This document shows, piece after piece, positions 25,876 to 35,386 of a stretch of 56,716 nt of DNA. The stretch spans positions 1 through 56,716 of the forward strand of contig CAJUBU010000012.1 of NCBI GenBank assembly GCA_910585095.1, in the 5' to 3' direction. The notes under the pieces are model-generated. The model worked only from the letters and a program-made list of their open reading frames with translations. It was not told where the DNA came from and searched no databases. The position numbers and the translations under genes are program-made. Numbering within the stretch: position 1 is the stretch's first letter; each line of letters begins with the position of its first letter. Origin of the DNA: an uncultured Lachnospira sp. (GTDB lineage Bacteria; Bacillota; Clostridia; Lachnospirales; Lachnospiraceae).

Positions 25876-26976
25876 ATGAAAAATGAAAAAAAAACAGTTT
25901 TACATATCTTGTCTTCAGGTGATACTGGAGGAATAGAAATATTATGTAAAGAGTATGCAAAGTATTCACAGAATAATAATATTTTTCTTTTTCCATGGCG
26001 CGTAGGAAGTATTACTAATGCAATGGAAGAAGCTGGTGCAAATGTTATTCGTCTTAATGCTTCACAAAAAGAGTTTTTTAAAACATATTCAAATATAAAG
26101 AGAATATGTATTAAAAATAAGGTAAAGAGCATAGTAATTCATCATAATGCACCAGCATTGCTTTTATATACTCCTTTTTTAAAGAAAAAATTTCCTAATA
26201 TTAAAGTGTATATGTATGCACATTCAGCTGCTAAAAATATGTTTTGGAAAAGTAATCGTATTAAATTTATGTATTATAAACCTATAGTAATTTGGGCTTC
26301 AAAAAAAGTAGATTATATTATAGCTATTTCTGAATATGTAAAGTCAACAGTGATAGAGGAAATGAAAGTTAATCCAAATAAAATTAGAGTAATTTATAAT
26401 GGGGTTGATTTAAGAACATATAAACCAAGCACTATAGAAACAGATAATATTTCAAAATTTGTGTATGTTGGAAGGTTAGTTAAAGAAAAGGGTGTAGAAA
26501 ACATAGTTAGAGCAATGAAAATATTGCCACAGGATATGAGTTGGCATTTGACGATAGCAGGGGATGGTCCAGAAAAAAAGAATATTGAATGTTTAATTGA
26601 AAAATTAAATTTAAAAGATAAAATATCAATGATTGGAAATTGTGAGGAAGTTCCAAAGCTTCTCTCACAATCAGGTATATTTCTTCATTTACCTAATTGT
26701 GAGGAAGGCTTTGGTATAACTATAATTGAAGCAATGGCGACAGGTTTAATTTGTATATGTGGAGCTTCTGGGGCTATACCAGAAATTATATTAAACAAGG
26801 TGGATGGATTATTAGTAGAAAATTCAAATTATAAAGAAATGGCTGATTGTATAGTAGAGTTGTTTAATAATACAAATAAAGCTAAGATAGCCGAGCTTAA
26901 GAAAGCAGCTGTAAACAAAGCAACGTATTTTTCTATAGACAAGTTTGTAAAAAAATTAGATAAAACAGTAAGATAA
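25876..26976 (+). CDS. Glycosyltransferase family 4
   Basis: This 366-residue GT-B enzyme has HILSSGDTGGIEILCKEYAK at the N-terminus. Its C-terminal domain contains VYVGRLVKEKGVENIVRAMK, LTIAGDGPEKKNIE, and the catalytic E-x7-E pattern in NCEEGFGITIIEAMATGL. GASGAIPEII is the usual nucleotide-sugar phosphate contact. It adds one residue to the repeat unit; specificity is unknown. Its start lacks a strong Shine-Dalgarno, with only GATAGGTAATAG upstream. Confidence 0.87.
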   Translation: MKNEKKTVLHILSSGDTGGIEILCKEYAKYSQNNNIFLFPWRVGSITNAMEEAGANVIRLNASQKEFFKTYSNIKRICIKNKVKSIVIHHNAPALLLYTPFLKKKFPNIKVYMYAHSAAKNMFWKSNRIKFMYYKPIVIWASKKVDYIIAISEYVKSTVIEEMKVNPNKIRVIYNGVDLRTYKPSTIETDNISKFVYVGRLVKEKGVENIVRAMKILPQDMSWHLTIAGDGPEKKNIECLIEKLNLKDKISMIGNCEEVPKLLSQSGIFLHLPNCEEGFGITIIEAMATGLICICGASGAIPEIILNKVDGLLVENSNYKEMADCIVELFNNTNKAKIAELKKAAVNKATYFSIDKFVKKLDKTVR

Positions 26977-26999
26977 AATATGTAAAGGAGGACTAATTT

Positions 27000-28148
27000 G
27001 TGAGCAAAACTAAAATAAAACTCATAAGACCACAAGGTTTTCTTTACTTTGGCTTGTTATTAATGATTGTTAAAGTTGCACTTTCTGTGTCTGAGGTATT
27101 TCCTTATAGTGAGGGAATTGATAGAGTATTATCCGTATTGGCAGCAAGTGTACTCTTAATTGAAATTTTAAAAAAGCGATATTCTGTAAAAAGGTTAGTT
27201 ATTTATATTTTGATAATTTTTGTTGCTTTATATGGAGTATTAATTACTGGACAATATGGACTTCTGATTACTATAATAACATGTATGGCGATAAGTGATG
27301 CAGATATTAACAAAGTAATACAATTTATTTTTCAGTATGAATTGTTATTTTTTATATTCAATATTATATGGGCAATATTCATGTCACTATTAGGAAATTA
27401 TTCATTATCAGCAGTCATGTATGGAGTAGAACGCTATAAATTTGGATTTGTACATCCAAATACATTATCTGTAATATTATTTAATTTAATTATTATGTGG
27501 ATTTGGATAAAATTTGAACAAATAAAGTGGAAACATTTAGGATTTATTTTTTTTATATCTTTAGTTTCGTATTATTTTACAAAGACAAGGACAAGTTTTT
27601 TTTGTGTGCTGTTTGTAATAGCAATGGTTGCTTTGCTTATAATAAAAAAAAGAAGATTCATTAAAATTTATAAATATATAGCTGCATGGATAATACCTAT
27701 TTTATCTATAGCTTTTTATTTTATGATTAAATTGAGAACAAATAATATACCTATTATAATGATGGTGGATCGTTTTTTATCAGCTCGTATTACACTTGGA
27801 GGTTATGCCTATGTCTATTATGGATTAACAATGTTTGGTCAAAATTTACAAAATATGAGTATAACATGGAATGAAATTTGGAGATTAAATTCATTTACTT
27901 TTGATTGCACTTATACCTATTTGATGATTAATCAGGGTATAATATGGCTAATTGTGTTAGTTATTAGTTTTTTTATGTTAACCAAATATAAGAGTAATAA
28001 GATAAATATTGCACTTATTGCATGGGGATTATATGCAATGACAGAGGTACATGGATTGAATGGATTTATGTGTTTTCCTGTGTTGTTAATATCATTGCTG
28101 ATTAGTAAAAAACATGGAAGTTTATTGATAGAAAATGAGGATAGTTAA
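27000..28148 (+). CDS. Oligosaccharide repeat-unit polymerase (Wzy/EpsG-like)
   Basis: The 382-residue polytopic protein has about 10-11 transmembrane helices and a larger extracellular loop around residues 240-310, the pattern of Wzy-type polymerases. FGFVHPNTLS (about 150) and TKTRTSF (about 198) match short motifs common in O-antigen ligase/polymerase-type proteins. It would join lipid-linked repeat units outside the membrane, after transport by the flippase encoded four genes on. Translation starts at GTG 27000 after AAAGGAGG. The next gene begins directly after the stop codon. Sequence conservation in this family is low, so the call rests on topology and context. Confidence 0.72.
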   Translation: MSKTKIKLIRPQGFLYFGLLLMIVKVALSVSEVFPYSEGIDRVLSVLAASVLLIEILKKRYSVKRLVIYILIIFVALYGVLITGQYGLLITIITCMAISDADINKVIQFIFQYELLFFIFNIIWAIFMSLLGNYSLSAVMYGVERYKFGFVHPNTLSVILFNLIIMWIWIKFEQIKWKHLGFIFFISLVSYYFTKTRTSFFCVLFVIAMVALLIIKKRRFIKIYKYIAAWIIPILSIAFYFMIKLRTNNIPIIMMVDRFLSARITLGGYAYVYYGLTMFGQNLQNMSITWNEIWRLNSFTFDCTYTYLMINQGIIWLIVLVISFFMLTKYKSNKINIALIAWGLYAMTEVHGLNGFMCFPVLLISLLISKKHGSLLIENEDS

Positions 28149-29165
28149 ATGTGTAAAATGGTATCAGTTATAATTCCAATATATAATGCTGAAAAAAGTT
28201 TGCCACAGGCTATAGAGAGTGTTATCAATCAGTCATATAAAAATATTGAATTAATTTTGGTTGATGATGGTTCTATAGATACAAGTGCGGATATATGTGA
28301 TAAGTATGCTTGTCAAGATAAAAGAATAAAGGTTATACATAAGAAAAATGCGGGCGTTTCGGCAGCACGTAATTCTGGATTAGCTATTTCAACAGGGGAA
28401 TATATTGTATTTCTTGATGCAGATGACACATTGGATAAGGACATTTTGGAACGAGCAGTTTTAAGTATTAAAGATAAAAAAACAATTTACCAATGGGGAT
28501 ATACTTTAATTTTTGATAAGGAAAAAAGACCAGGACCAATTTTAGTTACGCATGATTTATCTAAAGATGAAATTATGTCAATAATCATTGGATGGAATAT
28601 TGCAGATATAAATTTAGGTGTTTTTTTTCGAGCTGTATGTGGAAAACTTTTATTTGCAGATATTATTAAAGAAAATAAGATTTTGTTTCCCGAAAGTCTT
28701 TATATTGGTGAAGATGCTATTTTTCTTTTGAAATACTCAAAATATATAAATACTATTCAAATTGTATCAAATAGTGGTTATAATTATCGAATTAGTGACG
28801 CATCTGCAGTTGGCAGATATAAATCAGATCTTTTAGCTCAGTATGAACAACAAATAGAGATATTAAAGGATATTCAGAGTCAAGAACATTTGGATATTGT
28901 ACCAGCAATTGTAGCATTTTGTTATGAGGGTTTTCATGCGTTAATAAATAATTCTCAAAAAGGATATCATTTAAAAAAAATAACCAAACAAGAACAATAT
29001 CATGATGCAAAGGTTTGGTTTAAAAGACACTCTTGTTTGATGAAACAAAAAAAAATACAAAGTTCTGGAATGAGAAAACTTCATAGATTGCAGTATAAAA
29101 TTAGTCGATTTTGTCCATTTATAGGACAGTATTATATTGTTAAATTTTTTTTGAGAAGAGAGTGA
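28149..29165 (+). CDS. Glycosyltransferase family 2
   Basis: The 338-residue GT-A enzyme begins VSVIIPIYNAEKSLPQAIES. LILVDDGSIDTSADICD binds the nucleotide, KNAGVSAARNSGL is conserved, and VFLDADDTLD is the DxD motif. The C-terminal 120 residues are variable and basic, probably peripheral membrane binding. ATG 28149 follows the previous stop directly, with GAGGA upstream. The N-terminal half is similar to the following gene's first domain (VSIIIPVYNVERVL), suggesting tandem duplication and divergence. Confidence 0.9.
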   Translation: MCKMVSVIIPIYNAEKSLPQAIESVINQSYKNIELILVDDGSIDTSADICDKYACQDKRIKVIHKKNAGVSAARNSGLAISTGEYIVFLDADDTLDKDILERAVLSIKDKKTIYQWGYTLIFDKEKRPGPILVTHDLSKDEIMSIIIGWNIADINLGVFFRAVCGKLLFADIIKENKILFPESLYIGEDAIFLLKYSKYINTIQIVSNSGYNYRISDASAVGRYKSDLLAQYEQQIEILKDIQSQEHLDIVPAIVAFCYEGFHALINNSQKGYHLKKITKQEQYHDAKVWFKRHSCLMKQKKIQSSGMRKLHRLQYKISRFCPFIGQYYIVKFFLRRE

Positions 29166-29190
29166 TTAAGCGAAGAAAGAGGTGTATATA

Positions 29191-31257
29191 GTGGCAGAAG
29201 AGCAGATAGTTTCTATTATTATTCCTGTTTATAATGTTGAAAGAGTGCTTAAGCGCTGCTTAGACTCTATAAGAACACAGACTTATAAAAATATAGAAGT
29301 CCTTCTTATAGATGATGGCTCTATAGATAAAAGTGGTTCTATTTGTGATAGTTATGTCAAACAGGATAATAGATTTAAGGTTTATCATATTGTCAATAGT
29401 GGTGTATCAAATGCTAGAAATTTTGGCTTGGATAGATTTAAAGGTGAGTATGTGACTTTTATAGATTCTGATGATATTGTGTCTCCTTATCTGATAGAAA
29501 AATTGCTTTCTGCATTAATTGAGAATAAAGTAACATTGGCTACATGTCATAGCTTAGATTATATAGATGGAGAAGAAATACACATAGAAAATATTAATAA
29601 ATATACTAAGACAGTGATGAACTTGAATGAATATAGATTTACATCAAAGACTGCTCATTTTGTTTCATGGGGAGTTTTATATCATAGAAGTATTGTAGAG
29701 GGACTTCGTTTTTCTTTGGATTTGTATGTTGGAGAGGATACATTTTTTTATGCACAGGCATTAAAACGTGCAAGTCGAGTTGTTGATATTGATATTCCCT
29801 TATATTATTATATTTTGTATGAAAATTCTCTTTGTCATGGAAATTTTAATAGTAGGAGATATACAGAAATAATTTCGTGGGAGCGTATTTGTGAGCTTTT
29901 TAAAGATTATGATAAACTTTGTGAAAGTTGTAAAACAACATTAGCATTAAGATGCTTTGTTAAAATACTTGAAATTTGGAAAAATGGAAATTTAGAGGAT
30001 AAATTATATCAGGATATGGTTACAACTTTAAAAATTAATCAAAAGTATTGTGGTATAAGGCACCTTCATGATATTAAATTGAGTTGTAAAGTGAAAATTT
30101 TGAGTATTGCACCTAGTTTATATTATAAATTATATAAACATAAGCATAAAGAAATGAAAAAGAAATCAGCATGTGTTATTACAATTTATGACCCCAATCC
30201 AAATTATGGAAATCGTTTGCAAAATTATGCGGTTGAGCAAACAATAAAAAAACTAGGATTTAATGTAAAGACATTAGCATTTGAAAAAAGTTGTTTAGAT
30301 TGGAAATTTCAAATTAAATATATTATTGCTAGGTTAACGAATTATCACTGGAGTAATAAGAAAGTTTTTGGAAAATATAACATGTATAAATTAAAAGCAT
30401 TTAGACATTTTAATACAAAATTTCTAAATCCTATTCACATTATGAATTTAAAAAAGATAACAAAGATTAAAACTAATTTCTTTGTTGTTGGAAGTGACCA
30501 AGTATGGAACCCTCATTTCTTTAAATGGGGACCATTGCGTAAAGATTTATTTTTACTTACTTTTGCAGATTCAAGGCAAAAGATATGCTTTTCTCCAAGC
30601 TTTGGTATAGAAAGTTTACCATATGAGTGGAGAGAATACTTTAAGTCTAATTTATCAACAATACCACATATTTCTGTTAGAGAAGAAACAGGTACAAAAA
30701 TTATAAAGGAATTGACAGGTCAGGATGCTACAGTTCTTATTGACCCAACAATGATGCTTACTGTGGACGAATGGAGAAAAATTGCAAAAAAGTCTAAAAA
30801 TGTTGATTATAATAAACCATATATTTTTACGTACTTTTTGGGGAATCGTTCAGAGCAGATACAAAGTGATATAAAGAAATATGCAAGAGAGTATGGATTT
30901 AAGGTTTATAATCTTATGGATTATACACAGCCAGAGATTTTTGCTTCTGGTCCAAGTGAGTTTATTTATTTTATAGAACATGCTTCACTAGTATTTACTG
31001 ATTCATTTCATGCATGTGTGTTTTCATTTTTATTTAATAAGCCATTTTTGGTATATAATAGACAATCTTCTGATATGGCTAATATGATGTCTAGAATAGA
31101 GACATTACTATCAAAGTTTCATTTGGAACGAAAGTATGTAAATAGTGGATTAACAAATGATATCATGGAATGTAACTATGCAGAAGGCTTTAGACAACTG
31201 GAAATAGAGCGAAAGAAAGTAATAGAATTTTTGAAGATGTCTATGGAAATAAAGTAA
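29191..31257 (+). CDS. Fused glycosyltransferase family 2 and polysaccharide pyruvyl transferase
   Basis: This protein of about 688 residues has two enzymes. Residues 1 to about 320 are a GT-A domain: VSIIIPVYNVERVLKRCLDS, VLLIDDGSIDKSGS, VTFIDSDDIVSP. Residues about 328 to 688 are a CsaB/WcaK-type pyruvyl transferase: ITIYDPNPNYGNRLQNYAVE, VVGSDQVWNPHF, FADSRQKICFSPSFG, SVREETGT, LIDPTMML and VFTDSFHACVFSFLF (the conserved SxH). The second domain would transfer pyruvate from phosphoenolpyruvate as a ketal, giving an acidic polymer. The fusion could couple adding a sugar with pyruvylating it. GTG 29191 is preferred, with AGAGG upstream; GTG 29182 is also in frame. Confidence 0.9.
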   Translation: MAEEQIVSIIIPVYNVERVLKRCLDSIRTQTYKNIEVLLIDDGSIDKSGSICDSYVKQDNRFKVYHIVNSGVSNARNFGLDRFKGEYVTFIDSDDIVSPYLIEKLLSALIENKVTLATCHSLDYIDGEEIHIENINKYTKTVMNLNEYRFTSKTAHFVSWGVLYHRSIVEGLRFSLDLYVGEDTFFYAQALKRASRVVDIDIPLYYYILYENSLCHGNFNSRRYTEIISWERICELFKDYDKLCESCKTTLALRCFVKILEIWKNGNLEDKLYQDMVTTLKINQKYCGIRHLHDIKLSCKVKILSIAPSLYYKLYKHKHKEMKKKSACVITIYDPNPNYGNRLQNYAVEQTIKKLGFNVKTLAFEKSCLDWKFQIKYIIARLTNYHWSNKKVFGKYNMYKLKAFRHFNTKFLNPIHIMNLKKITKIKTNFFVVGSDQVWNPHFFKWGPLRKDLFLLTFADSRQKICFSPSFGIESLPYEWREYFKSNLSTIPHISVREETGTKIIKELTGQDATVLIDPTMMLTVDEWRKIAKKSKNVDYNKPYIFTYFLGNRSEQIQSDIKKYAREYGFKVYNLMDYTQPEIFASGPSEFIYFIEHASLVFTDSFHACVFSFLFNKPFLVYNRQSSDMANMMSRIETLLSKFHLERKYVNSGLTNDIMECNYAEGFRQLEIERKKVIEFLKMSMEIK

Positions 31258-31304
31258 TGAAAGATTAAGTAGGAGCATTGATGCTATGAAAGGAATATGA
31301 ATAT

Positions 31305-32858
31305 ATGAAGATAGAAAGAGTTAAAAATGCATCGAGAAATATGTTTTTTGGCATTATGCAAAAGACATATCAGATTGTTATACCATTTGTGATGCGTACT
31401 GCTATGATTTATTTTATGGGAGTTCAATATCTTGGATTAAATGGTTTATGTGCTTCAATTCTTCAGGTACTTAATCTAGCAGAACTAGGAGTTGGTTCAG
31501 CTATGATTTATAGTATGTATAAACCAATTGCAGAAGATGATACAAAGAGAATATGTGCACTTTTAAAGTTGTATAAGACATATTATACAGCAATTGGACT
31601 TATCATAGCAATTTTTGGTGTGATTTTGACACCATTTATTCCTGATTTAATAAGTGGAGATGTTCCAATAGAAATAAATATTTATATATTATATCTTTTA
31701 AATCTTGCTACTACAGTGTTGTCGTATTGGATGTTAGCCTATAAGAATAGTGTATTGCAGGCACATCAGAGAGTTGATGTTATAAGTAAGGTGACAATGA
31801 CTACTAGTACAATACAATATGTATTACAATTTTTGGTATTGTGGCTATTTAAAAATTATTATTTATATGTAATAGTTATGTTAGCAACACAAATATTAAC
31901 TAATGTTGTAACAGCTATTGTAGCATCAAAAATGTATCCAGATTATAAAGCAGAAGGAAAATTAGAACAGTCAGAAGTTAAAGAAATTAATAGAAGAATA
32001 AGAGATTTGTTTACTTCAAAGATAGGTGCAGTAATTGTTAATTCCGCAGATACAATTGTTATTTCTGCTTTTCTAGGGTTGACAATGCTTGCTATTTATC
32101 AGAATTATTATTTTATACTTACAGCTATTATTGGATTTGTAGCTATAATTTTTAATTCATGTATGGCTGGTATAGGAAATAGTTTGATTGTTGAAACAAA
32201 AGAAAAAAATTTTAATGATTTGAAAAAGTTTACTTTTTTAATAGCTTGGATTAGTGGATTTTGCTCATCTTGTTTCTTGTGTTTATATCAGCCTTTTATG
32301 AAGGTATGGGTAGGTGAAGAATTGCAATTGCCTTTTAGTGTTGTGATTTGTTTAGTTATTTATTATTTTACATATGAAATCAACCAGTTACTAAACATGT
32401 ATAAGGATGCAGGTGGAATTTGGCATGAAGACCGCTTTAGACCATTAGTTACAGCAATTGCCAATTTGATTATGAACTTGATTATGGTGCAATTTTGGGG
32501 CATTTATGGTATTATTTTATCAACGGTATTATCTACACTATTAGTAGGTATGCCATGGCTATTTCATAATTTATTTACAACGTTGTTTGAAAAGAAGAAG
32601 TTGTTAGAATATCTTAAAAATTTATTTTTTTATGTGATTGTGTCATTAATAGCTTGTATTTTAACGTATTTAGTTTGTAATAAAATTGTTTTGGGTAATT
32701 GGACAACAATTATTGTGAGAGGTATTATCTGTTGTGTTATTCCTAATGTAATATTTTTTATTATGTATCATAGATTTTCGGAATTTAAAGAATGTTTACA
32801 ATTAGTTGACAAGATGACAAAAGGGAAGCTTCAACTTCAAAGGAAATTTACAAAATAA
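31305..32858 (+). CDS. Polysaccharide flippase (Wzx-like, MOP superfamily)
   Basis: This 517-residue protein has about 12-14 transmembrane helices. The N-terminus (KNASRNMFFGIMQKTYQIVI, MRTAMIYFMGVQYLGLNGL) is typical of oligosaccharide flippases in Firmicute exopolysaccharide loci. It moves undecaprenyl-linked repeat units outward for polymerisation. GAVIVNSADTIVISAFLG in the middle is a conserved charged helix pair of the family. AAAGGA precedes ATG 31305. It depends on the lipid carrier made by UppS and recycled by the PopT-like protein earlier in the window. Confidence 0.9.
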   Translation: MKIERVKNASRNMFFGIMQKTYQIVIPFVMRTAMIYFMGVQYLGLNGLCASILQVLNLAELGVGSAMIYSMYKPIAEDDTKRICALLKLYKTYYTAIGLIIAIFGVILTPFIPDLISGDVPIEINIYILYLLNLATTVLSYWMLAYKNSVLQAHQRVDVISKVTMTTSTIQYVLQFLVLWLFKNYYLYVIVMLATQILTNVVTAIVASKMYPDYKAEGKLEQSEVKEINRRIRDLFTSKIGAVIVNSADTIVISAFLGLTMLAIYQNYYFILTAIIGFVAIIFNSCMAGIGNSLIVETKEKNFNDLKKFTFLIAWISGFCSSCFLCLYQPFMKVWVGEELQLPFSVVICLVIYYFTYEINQLLNMYKDAGGIWHEDRFRPLVTAIANLIMNLIMVQFWGIYGIILSTVLSTLLVGMPWLFHNLFTTLFEKKKLLEYLKNLFFYVIVSLIACILTYLVCNKIVLGNWTTIIVRGIICCVIPNVIFFIMYHRFSEFKECLQLVDKMTKGKLQLQRKFTK

Positions 32859-32877
32859 TTTAGAAGGGAGGAGTAAG

Positions 32878-34014
32878 ATGATAAATTTGAAAGGAAAAGA
32901 AGATTGTTGTGGTTGTTCTGCTTGTCAGGAAATATGTCCTAAAAATTGTATCTCAATGAAAGAGGATGCTGAAGGTTTTCTATATCCATTTGTTGAAAAA
33001 GAAAATTGTATTAATTGTAATTTGTGTAATAAAGTTTGCCCACTAGTTAATCATACAAAATGGGATGATACTATAATAAAAAGTTATGTAGGTTATGCTA
33101 TAAATGAAAAAATTAGATTACAGAGTTCTAGTGGAGGAATTTTTTCAGTTTTAGCAGAGTTTATTTTAAAATCAGAAAAGGGAGTACTTTATGGGGCTTC
33201 TATTAATGAAAATCAAATGATTTGCCATATGCGGATTGATTCAATAGCTAACTTAGGATTGTTGAGAGGAAGTAAGTATTTACAAAGTAAAATCAATGAA
33301 ACCTTTAAAAATGCTAAAATGGATTTAGAAGCTGGTCTTAATGTTTTTTATAGTGGAACAGCTTGTCAAATTGCAGGTCTTAAATCCTTTTTAGGAAAAG
33401 AATATAAAAATCTCTATACTGTTGATGTGTTATGTCATGGAGTACCAAGTCCAAAAGTTTGGACGGCATATAGAAAATGGCAAGAAAAGAAGAATAATTC
33501 AACTATTAGAGAAATATCATTCAGGAATAAAGAATTTGGTTGGAAGAATTATCAAATGAAAATTGTTTTCAATAATGAAGAAAAATATATAAAACCTCAT
33601 AGTGAGGATATGTATAGTCAAATGTTTTTATCAAATATATGTTTAAGACCTTCTTGTCATAAATGTAAATTCAAAGGCTTAAATCGCTTGTCTGATTTAA
33701 CATTGGGTGATGCTTGGGGGATTGATAAATGTATGCCAGAAATGGATGATGACAAAGGAACATCAGTGATTATAGTTCATTCAATAAAAGGACAAGAATT
33801 ACTAAGTAGAATAAAGAATGCAGTTAATATAATGGAAATAGATATTGATAGGATATTGCCTTTATCATCAGATAGTCGAAAATCAGTACAAGCACATAAA
33901 AGAAGAAAATTATTTTTTAGAATATTTAAGCTTTTTGATTACAAAATATTTTTTATTTGGAAACAATATATGTGGTATCAAAAAATTAAAGCAAAAATTT
34001 GTAAGTATTTGTAA
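32878..34014 (+). CDS. Fe-S protein of the F420H2 dehydrogenase FrhB/FdhB family, polysaccharide-locus type
   Basis: This 378-residue protein starts with two [4Fe-4S] ferredoxin motifs (CCGCSACQEICPKNC and CINCNLCNKVCP). The C-terminal FrhB/FdhB-like region contains SSSGGIFSVLAEFIL, YLQSKI, FYSGTACQIAGLKSFLG, VDVLCHGVPSP and CHKCKFKG, with TLGDAWGI near the end. Such proteins often sit beside pyruvyl transferases in Firmicute and Bacteroidetes surface polysaccharide loci; their reaction is not established, and coenzyme F420 is not expected in this organism. AGGGAGG precedes ATG 32878. It is the last gene of the locus; no clear terminator follows. Confidence 0.87.
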   Translation: MINLKGKEDCCGCSACQEICPKNCISMKEDAEGFLYPFVEKENCINCNLCNKVCPLVNHTKWDDTIIKSYVGYAINEKIRLQSSSGGIFSVLAEFILKSEKGVLYGASINENQMICHMRIDSIANLGLLRGSKYLQSKINETFKNAKMDLEAGLNVFYSGTACQIAGLKSFLGKEYKNLYTVDVLCHGVPSPKVWTAYRKWQEKKNNSTIREISFRNKEFGWKNYQMKIVFNNEEKYIKPHSEDMYSQMFLSNICLRPSCHKCKFKGLNRLSDLTLGDAWGIDKCMPEMDDDKGTSVIIVHSIKGQELLSRIKNAVNIMEIDIDRILPLSSDSRKSVQAHKRRKLFFRIFKLFDYKIFFIWKQYMWYQKIKAKICKYL

Positions 34015-34485
34015 TGTTATAATAATTTGCGTTCTTAATTGTAAAAAGGTTATTAATTGAGCTGTCTTATTTTATTAAAATACTATATTATGGACAGATG
34101 AGAGTAAAGGCAATAGAAAAATTTGGTAAAAATAAAGATAACATAAGAAAAGTAATGAGCCAGAAATTTCTGCTTGTTTTACCCATTTGTCAAATAAAGA
34201 ATAGGTGATATCATATTCTTTGCAAATACTACATCTGCGTTTATCTGAACAATATAAATTTGCTAACCGTTGTTTAAATTCATTCGTATACTTGCGTGTT
34301 TTTTTTCCTGTTTTGGTCATATTGGTGGTTCCTTTACTTATTGATTTTATATTATATGACTTTAAAAAATCTGTCTGATTTATTGTAGCTTATCCAATAT
34401 TATAATATTCATTTCCTTGTAATTTGCCTTCATCTCTTTTCATATAATTCATTAACTGTTAAAAATATATAGGTTTTTAAAAGGC
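34015..34485. other. Intergenic region with IS3 remnant between polysaccharide locus and deacetylase
   Basis: Apart from the transposase fragment at 34075-34320 on the minus strand, I see only AT-rich sequence. No complete terminal inverted repeats are recognisable. The deacetylase promoter must lie in 34321-34480, but no -35/-10 pair is convincing. Confidence 0.4.
34075..34320 (-). pseudogene. IS3-family transposase OrfA fragment
   Basis: On the minus strand the first ~54 codons (MTKTGKKTRKYTNEFKQRLA and DITYSLFDKWVKQAEISGS) match the N-terminal helix-turn-helix of IS3-family OrfA proteins. An AAAGGAA site lies before the start at 34320. After ISGS the reading becomes hydrophobic and unrelated, which marks the breakpoint near 34158. 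OrfB and its DDE domain are missing. It is a relic of an insertion at the downstream edge of the polysaccharide locus, a common place for such elements. Confidence 0.7.
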
Positions 34486-35196
34486 ATGATTCACAAAAAG
34501 CAGCGTTATAATTATATAAATAAGATAATAATAGGTATAGGTATTATCTTTTTAATAGCAATATTAGCACTTGTCATTTTTGTACAAAAAGCACAGGCGG
34601 ATAAGCAAAATATTCAGTCTGGTATCTGTACAGATACTACAGAACGATGTGTTGCGATTACATTTGATGATGGACCCAATCCTAAAAGTACACAGCGATT
34701 ATTAGATGGTCTTAAAGAACGAAATGTAAAAGCAACCTTTTTTCTGGTTGGAGAAAATATTGAAGGAAATGAAGATGTTATTCAGCGAATGTATGAGGAG
34801 GGTCATTTAATTGGCAATCATACTTATACACATGTTCAGCTTGATACGCTTAATGTGAATATGGCAAGGTCTGAGATTATTCAGACCAACGAAAAAATAA
34901 CACAAGTAATAGGCGAATGTCCGAAGTATATTCGTCCGCCTTTTGGTGCTTATTCGGATAAATTGTTGTCTGAAATTAATATGATGCCAATTTTGTGGAG
35001 TGTTGACCCAGAAGATTGGGCAACAAAAGATATACGTGTTATTGTCAATAAAGTGACAAAAAATATTAAGTGCGGCGATATTATTTTGCTCCATGATATT
35101 TATGATACATCTGTAGAAGCGGCATTAGAAATTATTGATATTTTACAAAGTCAAGGGTATATATTTGTTACAGCAGACCAGATATTGCTGGATTAA
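34486..35196 (+). CDS. Polysaccharide deacetylase (NodB domain), membrane-anchored
   Basis: The 236-residue protein has one N-terminal transmembrane helix (about residues 11-33) and a short linker, then a carbohydrate esterase 4 domain. Motifs are complete: TFDDGPNP (catalytic and metal Asp), HTYTH (zinc His residues), RPPFGAY, VDPEDW and LLHD. It removes acetyl groups from N-acetylglucosamine in peptidoglycan or a surface polymer outside the membrane, often giving lysozyme resistance. The domain has normal length. ATG 34486 has only a weak AAAAGG upstream. Its nearness to the polysaccharide locus may be chance, because an IS relic lies between them. Confidence 0.9.
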   Translation: MIHKKQRYNYINKIIIGIGIIFLIAILALVIFVQKAQADKQNIQSGICTDTTERCVAITFDDGPNPKSTQRLLDGLKERNVKATFFLVGENIEGNEDVIQRMYEEGHLIGNHTYTHVQLDTLNVNMARSEIIQTNEKITQVIGECPKYIRPPFGAYSDKLLSEINMMPILWSVDPEDWATKDIRVIVNKVTKNIKCGDIILLHDIYDTSVEAALEIIDILQSQGYIFVTADQILLD

Positions 35197-35386
35197 TGTT
35201 GATAATTGGTGTTTTATAATATATAATTGTTAAAGATAGAATTTATAAAGATTTAGAGATTGATTTTTAAAAGATAGATATTAATTGATTATAACGAATA
35301 AAGTCTAATTAAACATAAAATTAAATATCCGTTTTTTATGATATATAAAAAAATTTGCATTTTTACCGAAAGTATAAGGAAAAAAA

